Shown here piece after piece: positions 8,872 through 17,482 of a stretch of 64,000 nucleotides of DNA. The translations under genes were made by a program, and so were the position numbers. Numbering within the stretch: position 1 is the first letter of the stretch; each line of letters opens with the position of its first letter. The notes beneath the pieces are model-generated. The model was not told where the DNA came from. It made no database searches and saw only the letters and a program-made list of their open reading frames with translations. Location of the stretch: assembly GCF_024979295.1 (NCBI RefSeq), contig NZ_JANLCJ010000002.1, forward strand, positions 620,001 to 684,000. The letters run 5' to 3'. The DNA is from Herbiconiux daphne (GTDB lineage Bacteria > Actinomycetota > Actinomycetes > Actinomycetales > Microbacteriaceae).

Positions 8872-11067
8872 ATGGGGGGTATTTTGACAGATACCAAGAA
8901 TCTGAGTGTGGGTCTCAGTGCGGAGTTCAAGCTGTCTGGCGCTCGAACTACGTATACCTTGCGGGCGAAGGTGACAGGAATCGGCGAGAGGGGAATTCAG
9001 TTCCTCACCTCTACCGGCCGAGAAATCACTGTGCCGCGCGAAGCTGTGGTGAGCATTTCTCCAGGGGCTGAGTTGGATGCTCCCAGGGTCCAGACAGGTC
9101 AAGGACAAAGACTCCCCGCGAGGACACAGGGAGAACTTGCTCGTTCGGTACGCCGCACTCTGGATGGTCTCGCAATTGAACCGCAAGCCGCCGTTCGCGC
9201 GAAGATGCTGCGGTTGCAACTAGAGGACGTGCTGAGCGAAATATCCTCTTCGGTTAACAAACGTCGTGCAGCCGCCGTGCTGAAAGTCGCAGTGGCGGTT
9301 GAAGCTCAGTTGGCGCAGCACGAACTTACGACTTCCACCGCGCTGCGAAAACGGGCCGCTGAGGCCGTGGTCGAGGCAACTACTATCTCGCAGAGGCCCT
9401 CAAGGAACATCCTGACAACTGCAATTGATGATTCTCTTGAAGCTTTGGTTGCAGCGCATAAGGATCACTGGCAAATGGTCACCTCAACAGCTATTCATCC
9501 GCCAGTCCTAAGCACCCGAGACCGAGTGAATGTCACACGAGGAGGTGACCATGAATTCGATCTGCCGGTGAGGATCTCACTTGATCGATCTGCCACCGAG
9601 CTCAGCGATGTGGCGCTAGTACTCGATAAGTACCGCAACCTGGCGCTGATAGGCCGCCCACCGATGGTTGAGACGCTCGTTGCGGGTCAGACTGTGACGC
9701 TCACGGTTCGGCTCCGCGATAATCGCAAGCAGGGAGCGAGGGGGGACATCAATATTGATGCACATCTTCGGTACCGAACGCCTGACGGCCAGACCCAGAC
9801 GTCGCCGAAACAAAGGCTGTTGCTGAGCATTCAGGGTAGTGAGGCACGCTCCGACATTCCGAACCCGTACCGTCGCTACGCGGGTGGATTGCCTGTTTCC
9901 AGGCCTGAGATGTTCTTCGGTCGTGATGCGCTGGTCCATGAGCTCGTGCGCGACCTCGGCAAAACCCCGGGGGGAACTTGCTACGCAGTTTACGGGCAAC
10001 AGCGAACTGGGAAATCCAGCGTCCTCGAGCAGGTGAAGACGCGCTTGCTCGCCCGGAAAGCGGTGGTCGCCGGACTCTCGATGGGAGTCATTGATCGTCG
10101 CAGCGTGACCATCGATTTCGTCGAGGAGATTCTCGATCAGTTTCGTGTGCAGATCGATCGCCTGCTTCCCGCGGAAACGTCTCGACTGCTCCTTGCCCGA
10201 TGGCCCGACACTGCGGCCATCGAAAGTCGACCACTTAGGAGCTTCCAACGAGCGCTAGAGGCAGGTCGCTCTTTGCTGCGATCGGCCGGCTCGACCGGGG
10301 TCGCGTTTGTCGTGGTTGTAGACGAGTTTACGTACGTGCATGAAATTCTGAGACGCCGCGGAATTGATCCGGCGGAGCACAACGAGCTCAAAGACTTCAT
10401 GCGCCAACTCAAAGGATTGCTCGAATCGAGGATGTTCTCGGCCCTACTGATAGGCCAGGACACAATGCCGCGGTTCCTGGAGTCGTACCCAAACGAATTC
10501 AGTGTGATGTCCACACGAAAACTGGACTATCTCACCGTCGACGAAGCGCAGAAGTTAGCGGACCTGCCTATTCGAACTTCTGAAGACAGCAGCCGTTACA
10601 CGGGTTATGCCCTCAGCACCATCGCCTCGTACACCGGGGGTCACCCATTCTTCACTCAGATTCTCTGCGACCGGGTGATCACGCTCGTCAATTCTCACAA
10701 TCGTTCCGAAGTCACACAGAGCGATGTCGAAGAAGCGGTCGAGAGTTTACTGTCGGGTCGTGACCGTATTGAGGCACACAAGTTTGACTGCCTGGTCACC
10801 GCAGATAACACACATACGCTCATCACCGGGGTCGAGGGCGAAGACGAGACGGATGGCATCGAGCGTTCCCTGACAGTCTTGCGAAGAATTGCCAACTTGT
10901 CGGGCAGTCAGAATAGCCCTGTCGCCATCGATCGGCTCCAACTCGACTCACGGCAGACCTCAGCGCTCGACGACTTGCTTCTACGCGGAGTGCTCCACCA
11001 CAACGAGAGTGGGGTCTCCATTCGCGTTCTGCTTTACGCCGACTATCTGCGGAGATACCAGCGATGA
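8872..11067 (+). CDS. P-loop ATPase with N-terminal beta domains, first gene of a two-ATPase operon
   Basis: A protein of 731 residues if it starts at ATG 8872. GTG 8761 and TTG 8884 are alternatives; TTG 8884 has a GGGGGG run at good spacing and would begin MTDTKNLSVG. The first 50 residues look like a small beta-barrel (SH3/KOW-like). A helical stretch and a beta-sandwich-like region follow. An Orc1/Cdc6-like AAA domain opens with FFGRDALVHEL and the P-loop GQQRTGKSS at about bases 9994-10020; Walker B is VVVVDEFTYV near 10309-10338. The C-terminus looks winged-helix. The stop overlaps the next start (ATGA), so the two ATPases are co-translated. I do not recognise the family beyond AAA/STAND-like. 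Function is unknown; conflict-system membership is inferred from location only. Confidence 0.75.
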   Translation: MGGILTDTKNLSVGLSAEFKLSGARTTYTLRAKVTGIGERGIQFLTSTGREITVPREAVVSISPGAELDAPRVQTGQGQRLPARTQGELARSVRRTLDGLAIEPQAAVRAKMLRLQLEDVLSEISSSVNKRRAAAVLKVAVAVEAQLAQHELTTSTALRKRAAEAVVEATTISQRPSRNILTTAIDDSLEALVAAHKDHWQMVTSTAIHPPVLSTRDRVNVTRGGDHEFDLPVRISLDRSATELSDVALVLDKYRNLALIGRPPMVETLVAGQTVTLTVRLRDNRKQGARGDINIDAHLRYRTPDGQTQTSPKQRLLLSIQGSEARSDIPNPYRRYAGGLPVSRPEMFFGRDALVHELVRDLGKTPGGTCYAVYGQQRTGKSSVLEQVKTRLLARKAVVAGLSMGVIDRRSVTIDFVEEILDQFRVQIDRLLPAETSRLLLARWPDTAAIESRPLRSFQRALEAGRSLLRSAGSTGVAFVVVVDEFTYVHEILRRRGIDPAEHNELKDFMRQLKGLLESRMFSALLIGQDTMPRFLESYPNEFSVMSTRKLDYLTVDEAQKLADLPIRTSEDSSRYTGYALSTIASYTGGHPFFTQILCDRVITLVNSHNRSEVTQSDVEEAVESLLSGRDRIEAHKFDCLVTADNTHTLITGVEGEDETDGIERSLTVLRRIANLSGSQNSPVAIDRLQLDSRQTSALDDLLLRGVLHHNESGVSIRVLLYADYLRRYQR

Positions 11068-12431
11068 CCGATAGAAGGCTCATCCCCGACAGAGTGCATG
11101 CTTTGCTCTCGGCCCCCGCCAACGTTGCAATCCATGGGAGCCCGGGCTCAGGGAAATCGTGGATGGGTGATCGAGTAAAGAACCTGCTGGATGAGGCTAA
11201 ACAGCCGGCCACCCGGGTCGATCTCTCAACAACCATGTCCGGCAGAGACGTCTTCGTTGAGCTTCTTCGTGGATCCGGTGGCGACAAAACCGACCTAAGT
11301 GACCCCTCTACGACGATTCGAGACATCTGGCGAGCACTCCGAGCCTCTCTCGATGGCTCGGACATACACGTAGTCTTCGTCTTGGATCAGTTTGATCGGG
11401 TGCTGCAGTTCGACGACGCCCTCGATTTCTTGCTCTTGTTTCGGGAACTGGTTCACCGTCCGGAATCCCTTCGTTGTACAGCTCTGATCCTTTCTCGTCG
11501 ATCACTTCAGTCCATCGAGACGACGGTCTCGGGCATATCTACGCTGGCGAGCGTTTGTTACACGCAGTACCTCGGTAGCCTCGGCGACAACGATCTTGAG
11601 GATCTCGGTCCTGGCACCAAAGGATTGGACCCGGCAGAGACAGCCGAGTGTTTGCGTTGGTCGAGCGGGCATCCTGCGCTTGCCAAGTACTGGCTCGCAA
11701 CCCGACCGGACATTTCTCCAGATCCCTCGGGAGATATGGAGCGAGCGAAAATTGCTTCACGTGTGCTTGACCACCTAGCCGAGTTGGGACTAATCGATGC
11801 AGCGGCACAATATGTCCTCGGTCCAGTCATCGATGACCTGCTGTACGAGAGGCAGGAACTCGAGTTGCTCGGCATCCTCTTACCGCAAGACGATGACCCA
11901 GTCACCTCGTACTCCTTCTCGACTCAGGAGCACTTTCGCGACTCCCTGCGCCATCGAACCTGGAGTATGAACCCCTGGGGCGTGCTCGGACAGGCAGAGG
12001 TTCGCCTGAGAAGCGTCATAAGCAGTACGCTGAGCGATTCCTATGGGGAGGACTGGGGCTCCACGGTCGCGAAGAAGAGCCAAGCCGTTCAAATGGCTCT
12101 CTCGGAAGCCACCGCGAAGCAAGAGCGTGATGCCAGAAGGTTTTCTCGCCAAGCTCCCTGGCTCTCGTATACGTATCCGGGAGACCTATGGCAGATCATG
12201 CAAGTCGAATGGCACCTGTTCGCAACGATATTCAGCACGCGCGACAAATCGCACTGGAGGACGGTGATGGGCGGGCTGGCACAGTATCGCGCTCCACTTG
12301 CGCACGGGCGCCCCGAAGTGCTCGGTGAGGTCGAGCGAACACAGTGTCGGTTGTACGCGGAACAGATCCTCGAGAGGATCACTAAACACGAGAAGACCTT
12401 GTTTGATCGACCGCGGCTCGGCACCAATTGA
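11064..12431 (+). CDS. Orc1/Cdc6-like P-loop ATPase, second gene of the pair
   Basis: A protein of 455 residues. The P-loop HGSPGSGKSW is at about residues 25-34, and Walker B VVFVLDQFDRVL near 104-115 has D-Q in place of the common D-E. An arginine-rich sensor-like stretch (ILSRRSLQS) follows. The C-terminal half is helical and of unknown type. It overlaps the upstream ATPase by 4 bases (ATGA), which implies coupled expression and probably a heteromeric complex. No nuclease, protease or toxin domain is visible in either protein, so if this is a defence module the effector is either one of the unassigned regions or encoded elsewhere. Third codon positions are less GC-rich than in the core genes. 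Confidence 0.72.
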   Translation: MTDRRLIPDRVHALLSAPANVAIHGSPGSGKSWMGDRVKNLLDEAKQPATRVDLSTTMSGRDVFVELLRGSGGDKTDLSDPSTTIRDIWRALRASLDGSDIHVVFVLDQFDRVLQFDDALDFLLLFRELVHRPESLRCTALILSRRSLQSIETTVSGISTLASVCYTQYLGSLGDNDLEDLGPGTKGLDPAETAECLRWSSGHPALAKYWLATRPDISPDPSGDMERAKIASRVLDHLAELGLIDAAAQYVLGPVIDDLLYERQELELLGILLPQDDDPVTSYSFSTQEHFRDSLRHRTWSMNPWGVLGQAEVRLRSVISSTLSDSYGEDWGSTVAKKSQAVQMALSEATAKQERDARRFSRQAPWLSYTYPGDLWQIMQVEWHLFATIFSTRDKSHWRTVMGGLAQYRAPLAHGRPEVLGEVERTQCRLYAEQILERITKHEKTLFDRPRLGTN

Positions 12432-12613
12432 ACTCCAGCCGGAACCGGGCAACCCTCTCCCGGAACCATGACGCCGACCCCTGCCAACTAACCCGCTCCG
12501 CAATCACCGTCGCCAGCATCCGCGGGTGCTCCGCAACACCTCCCGAGCCCTCGGCTCGAAGCGCGACGGTGTGTGGCGGATACCACGCTCGTAGCTCCGG
12601 CGAGTTCGACGAG

Positions 12614-13030
12614 TCATGACTTGACCGAGGTCGTCACGATGCTGGCGATGTGGGCCGCGACGGCTGAGGGATTCTCGTGCTCCCAGTACCTCAAGACGAT
12701 CCAACCAAGCGACTCAAGCAGCTTGTTTGCTGCCGCGTCACGAACCCGATTCTGAGCAAGTTTTGGGAGCCAATAGGACTGATTGGTTTTCGGGAACGTC
12801 GCATGAGTGGGACAGCCGTGCCAAAAGCACCCGTCGATGAACACGAGTACCCGCTGACGCGTGAATGCAATATCCGCACGAGTGCGCGACTGCGGGCTCG
12901 GACGCCAATCCACTCGATATCGGAACCCCTGCGCATGGAGGATTCTCCGGACCAAGAGCTCGGGCTTCGTATCCCGCGCGCGGTTACTCTGCATTGACCT
13001 ACGGACGCCCGGCGTGCTGGCCCACGACAT
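12614..13030 (-). CDS. vsr: Very short patch repair endonuclease (Vsr)
   Basis: A full-length Vsr of 138 residues. It shows MQSNRARDTKPELLVRRILH at the N-terminus, RADIAFTRQRVLVFIDGCFW with the catalytic D and the FxDGCFWHGCP signature, and the C-terminal NRVRDAAANKLLESLGW. The enzyme nicks 5' of the T in T:G mismatches created when 5-methylcytosine deaminates, and such genes normally accompany a C5 methyltransferase, which here lies 7 kb away (20268-21395). The start ATG 13030 follows from the usual N-terminal length. It is the last gene of the minus-strand block and lies 91 bases beyond its neighbour. Beyond mismatch repair it might serve as the nicking nuclease of the MutL/Z1 block. Confidence 0.93.
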   Translation of the reverse strand: MSWASTPGVRRSMQSNRARDTKPELLVRRILHAQGFRYRVDWRPSPQSRTRADIAFTRQRVLVFIDGCFWHGCPTHATFPKTNQSYWLPKLAQNRVRDAAANKLLESLGWIVLRYWEHENPSAVAAHIASIVTTSVKS

Positions 13031-13121
13031 CTGATGATGCTAACTAGTTTTGCCGAACCTTCAATGCGACGCTCCACAAAATCCGCGAATGGGATTGCGT
13101 ACCAGCCTCAACTCCTAGGGC

Positions 13122-13844
13122 TCATCTGGACGCCCGTATAGCTTCGGAGCTAGCTCTTACGATTTCGTCACACATTGCTGCAACTTGCTCATCATCGAGC
13201 GAGCGGACATCGACGAATGCCAGTCTTCGTCGTATTCGTGCAGTTGAGTCACGGATCAACTCTCGGCGTGCGACCGCCTGGGTGCTGTCGACCACTGCGC
13301 GGCCGAGCGCCTGGACCAAACGAGGGTCGCCTCCGATCGAACGACGTTCGAGAAGCTGATTCAAATCACTTTCTGTCAGCTCTAGGAGAAGGTTCTCTGC
13401 CCCCTTGAAGACTGTGGCTTGCCACCAGAGGCGGCTCCATGCGTGACGTGTCAGGTCTGTTGCAACCCATCGCTCACGATTCGTACTTCCATGAAATCTC
13501 CACCGTGTGACGTCGGGAAAGAGAATTATCGAAAGGAAGGACCATATGTCCCGCGCTCCCGCTTCGGCCCACGTCAAGTCGAACACGCGGACCATGAGGT
13601 CGGCTGCAGCACGATCGAAAGCAATGCGGGCGGATTCCGTTGAAATCGTAGGAAAACCGAAGTCACCTGCAAGCCGGAGAAGTTCAGCACGCGCAGTCGA
13701 GAGTTTCTGTTCGTCGGCGCGACTTCCACCGATCGGCGAGTAGACCTGCGCCGGATGCGCCATGGATGGGTCGAGTTGCTCCAGGCCTTTGTCGAACAGG
13801 GCCGACGCGACGCCAAAGGGAAGTCGCGGGAGTAGAAGTGTCAC
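13122..13844 (-). CDS. DUF6339-like protein of the MutL/Z1 block
   Basis: A protein of 240 residues starting LLLPRLPFG. It is rich in W, R and acidic residues, with no catalytic motif or membrane segment that I can see. The start is GTG 13844, which overlaps the upstream stop (GTGA), so it is translated with the preceding gene. Proteins of this size beside Z1, PD-(D/E)XK and GHKL ATPase genes in actinobacteria are, as I recall, annotated DUF6339. I assign it on context and general look, not on a search. Its biochemical role is unknown; a structural subunit of the defence complex is the simplest guess. Confidence 0.65.
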   Translation of the reverse strand: MTLLLPRLPFGVASALFDKGLEQLDPSMAHPAQVYSPIGGSRADEQKLSTARAELLRLAGDFGFPTISTESARIAFDRAAADLMVRVFDLTWAEAGARDIWSFLSIILFPDVTRWRFHGSTNRERWVATDLTRHAWSRLWWQATVFKGAENLLLELTESDLNQLLERRSIGGDPRLVQALGRAVVDSTQAVARRELIRDSTARIRRRLAFVDVRSLDDEQVAAMCDEIVRASSEAIRASR

Positions 13845-14707
13845 TCGAAAATCCGTCCGTAACCGTGGGCTCTGATCGCGCTGTCGACAAGTGAGCGGAA
13901 CCGGCTGGGGTCCTCCGCGCGGAGGGAGGCTGTCAGCCCGGCGCTATGAGCTATCTGCTTGTACCTCCCGAGAACGCGTCCCACGGAATCGTCCGGGTAC
14001 GATTCAAGGTCGACGTCCTCGAAGAGCAACGCCTGCTCGACCATCACAGCGGCTACTCCGGCCTCGAGTTCGCTGACGAGTTGCATGCTCAATGCCGTCG
14101 GCCGCTTCTGATCGATGGCCTCCACCAGCAATGTGTCGCGCGTATTGATTAGAAGCAGGAAGGTGCCCAAGAATGGGGCATCGAGTTCGTCCGATGACTG
14201 CAGATGCCAGCTAGCGTGCGGGCCATATGGTGTTCCTGCGAAATCAGCGATACCGATTGGGAACATAGCGCTGTCCCCGTCGAGTCTGAAGGCTGTTACA
14301 GAGTCCCAGAGAACGGAACCTGCTCGGAAGGCTTCGGCTACTCCAGCCGGCTGTCGCTCGTCCGTCAAGGTAATCGCGCTACGAACCTGAACGGTCCCGC
14401 CGATGCGATCGCCCGGGAGCGTGACTGTATACGCCTGATTCGGCTCCAGAGTCGCGCTGTAAAGGGAAGCACTCATACCGGTTGTCGAGCTGGACCACGA
14501 GATCGTCAGCCTCAGGTCGGTTCGCTCCGGCAAACGAGCTGCTGCTAAGAATTCGACGAGGTCGACCGAGAGGCGACTGGACATCACAAGATCGGTCTGG
14601 GGATCCCAGCCCTCGAGGAATTCAGGCATTGGCGTGCCGTCGAGCTCCCACGTCGACATCACCACGAGACCCTCAGGCGGGACGAAATAAGGCTTGAGTT
14701 CACGCAT
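13841..14707 (-). CDS. Unknown protein of the MutL/Z1 block
   Basis: A protein of 288 residues with an acidic, beta-rich look and no recognisable domain. ATG 14707 overlaps the end of the GHKL ATPase gene by 8 bases. Its stop overlaps the start of the DUF6339-like gene by 4 bases, so three genes are chained by translational coupling. Position and size correspond to an accessory subunit of the MZA-type systems. I cannot assign an activity. Confidence 0.75.
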   Translation of the reverse strand: MRELKPYFVPPEGLVVMSTWELDGTPMPEFLEGWDPQTDLVMSSRLSVDLVEFLAAARLPERTDLRLTISWSSSTTGMSASLYSATLEPNQAYTVTLPGDRIGGTVQVRSAITLTDERQPAGVAEAFRAGSVLWDSVTAFRLDGDSAMFPIGIADFAGTPYGPHASWHLQSSDELDAPFLGTFLLLINTRDTLLVEAIDQKRPTALSMQLVSELEAGVAAVMVEQALLFEDVDLESYPDDSVGRVLGRYKQIAHSAGLTASLRAEDPSRFRSLVDSAIRAHGYGRIFE

Positions 14708-16526
14708 GAAGGCCGCTCTCCCTCACATCGATCCGCGTGACGGCATCTGGGAGAAGCTCGACAACCGCGACGAGCCTGTCTGGAGTCGACGCATCTATGT
14801 CTATGCTCTCCTCGCTACTTAGCGTGCGGCCGTCCAAGGTCTCCCATCCCAGCACTCTTGGACCGGTCAGGCCAGCGGGCGCCTTACCCTCTCGCCCACC
14901 ATCGACGACGACTGCTGGGCTACAAGTAAGACGTCGCTGACGATCGATTCCCGAGAGGCTCACCTCGGTCACGATGACGCGCGTGTCTCGGCGGTCTTCG
15001 ATACGAGGAGTGCCGATACGGAGCCCGGTCGCTCGACCGCCTCCGCCTCCGCCACCGCCGCCACCACCACCACCACCACCACCTAAGTTGGCGGCCGGCC
15101 CGGCACCCCCAGCTGCAAGTGACGGAGCCAAGGCAGCCAGGCGACTAGACAAGCCTCCCAGTCCGCCGACGGCGCTTCCCCCCGCTTGCACCGGTTCGAA
15201 GGCCGCCCTGAGCCTCGCGCGAATCCAGTGACGCGCCCCTCGGACGATCGAGAGGGAGAATGGCGGAAGGCCCTGCTCTACCCAGCCGTCATGCGTGGGA
15301 GGTTCGGCGCTAGCGAACTCCTCGTCCGCGCGTTGCGATGCCCTGAAGACCCCGCCATATTGAATTGCCACGTCGATCGGTGTCGGACCTTCGAGGTAGT
15401 CGACGACTAACTCAGCGTCGCGCATTCTGGCCACGTGGTGGCTCGGCCCCTCGAAAGCTCTAGCGCTCGGATCCGTTAGGGCTTTCATTGAGGGCAAAAG
15501 GGCGGCGCTCTCGATCGCGATTCTGCCGACTTCACCGAAGGCAGCCCTCTTGTATGCGACTCCCCCACCAGAACGAAGGGCATCAAGCGCTCTCGTGAAA
15601 GGGCTGAGTTGAGCATCCTTTCGAGGATCCGGGAGATGGACCGCTTCCCCTTCGAGTTCCACTTTGAAGTTCATAACGACGGGGTCGCCGATCATCTTGG
15701 GCCACAGATTCCAGCTGATGGCAGACGCGATGAAGCGGGCGGCATCGGCCGGCGACCTCTCAGTGATCTCGTCCTCGCTCTCGCCTTGTACTCCGCCGAA
15801 ATCCGCTCCAAGGATGTAGATGTCCGTTCCGGTTTCAGCGCCGCGGAATCCCCGCAAGCCGAGCAAATCGCCGACACGCTCTGCGTCGTCATCTAGCAGA
15901 GGGTCCGGTATCCCATCCGCAGCGATGACCCCCCACCAGTGTCGACCGGTATAACGCACACCATCGTGGTCGTACCGCTGCCCCAGTGAAGCGGCCATGA
16001 CTCTGCGCTGAAATTCTCCTCGGACAAGCGTGCGAGTGTCGACCAGGATCGTATTCACTCGGCTAACGCGGTAAAGGATCCCCTTGCCGAAGCCATACGT
16101 GCCGCCACCTAGTGCCGAGTCGCGAGGCTCTCCGACATTACGAAGGAACTGCACGAAGTCATTGCCTTCACCCTCTATGGGGGGCACACTTGCCCGAATC
16201 GGGCCTCGAAGGCCCACCGTCCCCCGATCCGAAATCTGCAGGAGGTAGCTATCCTCGCTGAGTGCCGAATCGAAGCCGTCGACCGATAACTCCGATATCC
16301 CTGAGCTGAATGCTGTCGACCAACTAGCGGACAGGTCGCCCATCTTTCGCAGACTGACCGTGAAGTCCACGCTCACGCCGGCACGTGCGTCCCAGCTGTT
16401 TTGCGCCGCCTCCCGGACAAGCACGGTCAACCCGTCCAACCCAGGACGGCCTAGTTGACGCAAGATGCCGTCCGCGGTCGCAGATCCCTCCTCTGCAAAT
16501 GGCTGTGACCACCACCGACCGCTCAC
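14700..16526 (-). CDS. MutL/MORC-like GHKL ATPase
   Basis: A protein of 608 residues. GHKL motifs are visible: N-box LVREAAQNSWDAR near residue 37, G1 ISDRGTVGLRGP near 98, and a glycine-rich lid GGGTYGFGKGILYRVS near 141. These bind ATP and drive N-terminal dimer closure in MutL, Hsp90 and MORC proteins. A run of about a dozen glycines near residue 490 (bases about 15035-15080, GGN/CCN repeats) links the ATPase half to a beta-rich C-terminal domain. MutL-like ATPases next to Z1 and PD-(D/E)XK genes are known from restriction-like systems linked to the origin of MORC ATPases, and from the MZA defence type. It overlaps the upstream gene by 4 bases. It should act as the clamp or sensor of the complex (inference). 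Confidence 0.88.
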   Translation of the reverse strand: MSGRWWSQPFAEEGSATADGILRQLGRPGLDGLTVLVREAAQNSWDARAGVSVDFTVSLRKMGDLSASWSTAFSSGISELSVDGFDSALSEDSYLLQISDRGTVGLRGPIRASVPPIEGEGNDFVQFLRNVGEPRDSALGGGTYGFGKGILYRVSRVNTILVDTRTLVRGEFQRRVMAASLGQRYDHDGVRYTGRHWWGVIAADGIPDPLLDDDAERVGDLLGLRGFRGAETGTDIYILGADFGGVQGESEDEITERSPADAARFIASAISWNLWPKMIGDPVVMNFKVELEGEAVHLPDPRKDAQLSPFTRALDALRSGGGVAYKRAAFGEVGRIAIESAALLPSMKALTDPSARAFEGPSHHVARMRDAELVVDYLEGPTPIDVAIQYGGVFRASQRADEEFASAEPPTHDGWVEQGLPPFSLSIVRGARHWIRARLRAAFEPVQAGGSAVGGLGGLSSRLAALAPSLAAGGAGPAANLGGGGGGGGGGGGGGGGRATGLRIGTPRIEDRRDTRVIVTEVSLSGIDRQRRLTCSPAVVVDGGREGKAPAGLTGPRVLGWETLDGRTLSSEESIDIDASTPDRLVAVVELLPDAVTRIDVRESGLHA

Positions 16527-17482
16527 GAGCTGAACTTCTCAATAATCGTTTCAATTGATAGGGGTTCCGCAATCGAACGCAAAAGGTCGATATCCACCTC
16601 GTAGTCAGCGCTGACAATTCCCTTTGAAACTCCGCCCGATTCAGCCGGCAGCAGACGTGGCGTCTCGTCACCAACTCGAACAGTGAAGGCCTCGACCAAT
16701 TCCAGGTGTGGGCCGGGCGCAGACGTTTCCGACCATCCAGATCGACGCAATGCACCGTCCAGGGCAAGCTCGTCTGCAGTGAGACGCCGGATTCCTGCGA
16801 TCCGATCGCTTATGGTGGGCCCGCCGACAACCTCCTCGAAGAGGCATACGACAAGAAGAAGGGGCACTGATCTGTCGGCCTCCAACTGCCGCAACCCGTG
16901 GACCGTGACGCCTCGCGAGCTCGCCGTGGCGGATTTCACCTCCACACATGCCCCATCGATCTCGAAGTCGTGGTGAGTTCCGAACGGGCCCGTCCACGCG
17001 CTCAGTGAATCGTGGCGATTTTGAAGCAGGAGATTCAGAATGAATAGCTCTCCAGCCAGCCCGAGAATCTGTTCCGACGACATCATTCGGAGAGCTATTA
17101 GCCGGAAGAGAGCGCGCCAGCGCTCCAGTGCGGCGTGTACGTTCGCGGCAGATACGGTGTCACCTTCGGTCAGCACGTCGACTATGAGACTGTCGAACTC
17201 CGGCATCAGCCTCGAATCAGCAACGGAGATATCGAGGTAGGTTCTCGACTTTCCTGCGAACACGATGTTGGTAACCGATTCGAACAGATGACTCCCCGAT
17301 CCGGTGAATAACGATTCTTCGGGCGACTCCACGAGCAGATGACGGGCACCGGTCGAGTCGATGGCCACTCGGACGTCCAAGCCGCTCTCGATCTCGAGCG
17401 GGAATGCGTTGATCTTCACCCCGGTCGGAATGCTGAGCAGCTCCCAGGCGGCCCGAACTGTGATGAGCCCCAGTTCAGGCAT
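16523..17482 (-). CDS. PD-(D/E)XK motif protein (DUF4420-like)
   Basis: A protein of 319 residues when started at ATG 17482, which overlaps the Z1 gene stop by 8 bases (ATGCCTGA). A longer in-frame start at 17545 would lie deep inside the Z1 gene and is less likely. The nuclease core is readable: a conserved helix with E (LAGELFILNLLL), then HHDFEIDGACVEVKSA, giving the E-D-ExK order of PD-(D/E)XK enzymes. This is probably the DNA-cleaving subunit of the MutL/Z1 module. It sits between the Z1 ATPase and the GHKL ATPase, as in MZA-type operons. Confidence 0.85.
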   Translation of the reverse strand: MPELGLITVRAAWELLSIPTGVKINAFPLEIESGLDVRVAIDSTGARHLLVESPEESLFTGSGSHLFESVTNIVFAGKSRTYLDISVADSRLMPEFDSLIVDVLTEGDTVSAANVHAALERWRALFRLIALRMMSSEQILGLAGELFILNLLLQNRHDSLSAWTGPFGTHHDFEIDGACVEVKSATASSRGVTVHGLRQLEADRSVPLLLVVCLFEEVVGGPTISDRIAGIRRLTADELALDGALRRSGWSETSAPGPHLELVEAFTVRVGDETPRLLPAESGGVSKGIVSADYEVDIDLLRSIAEPLSIETIIEKFSS

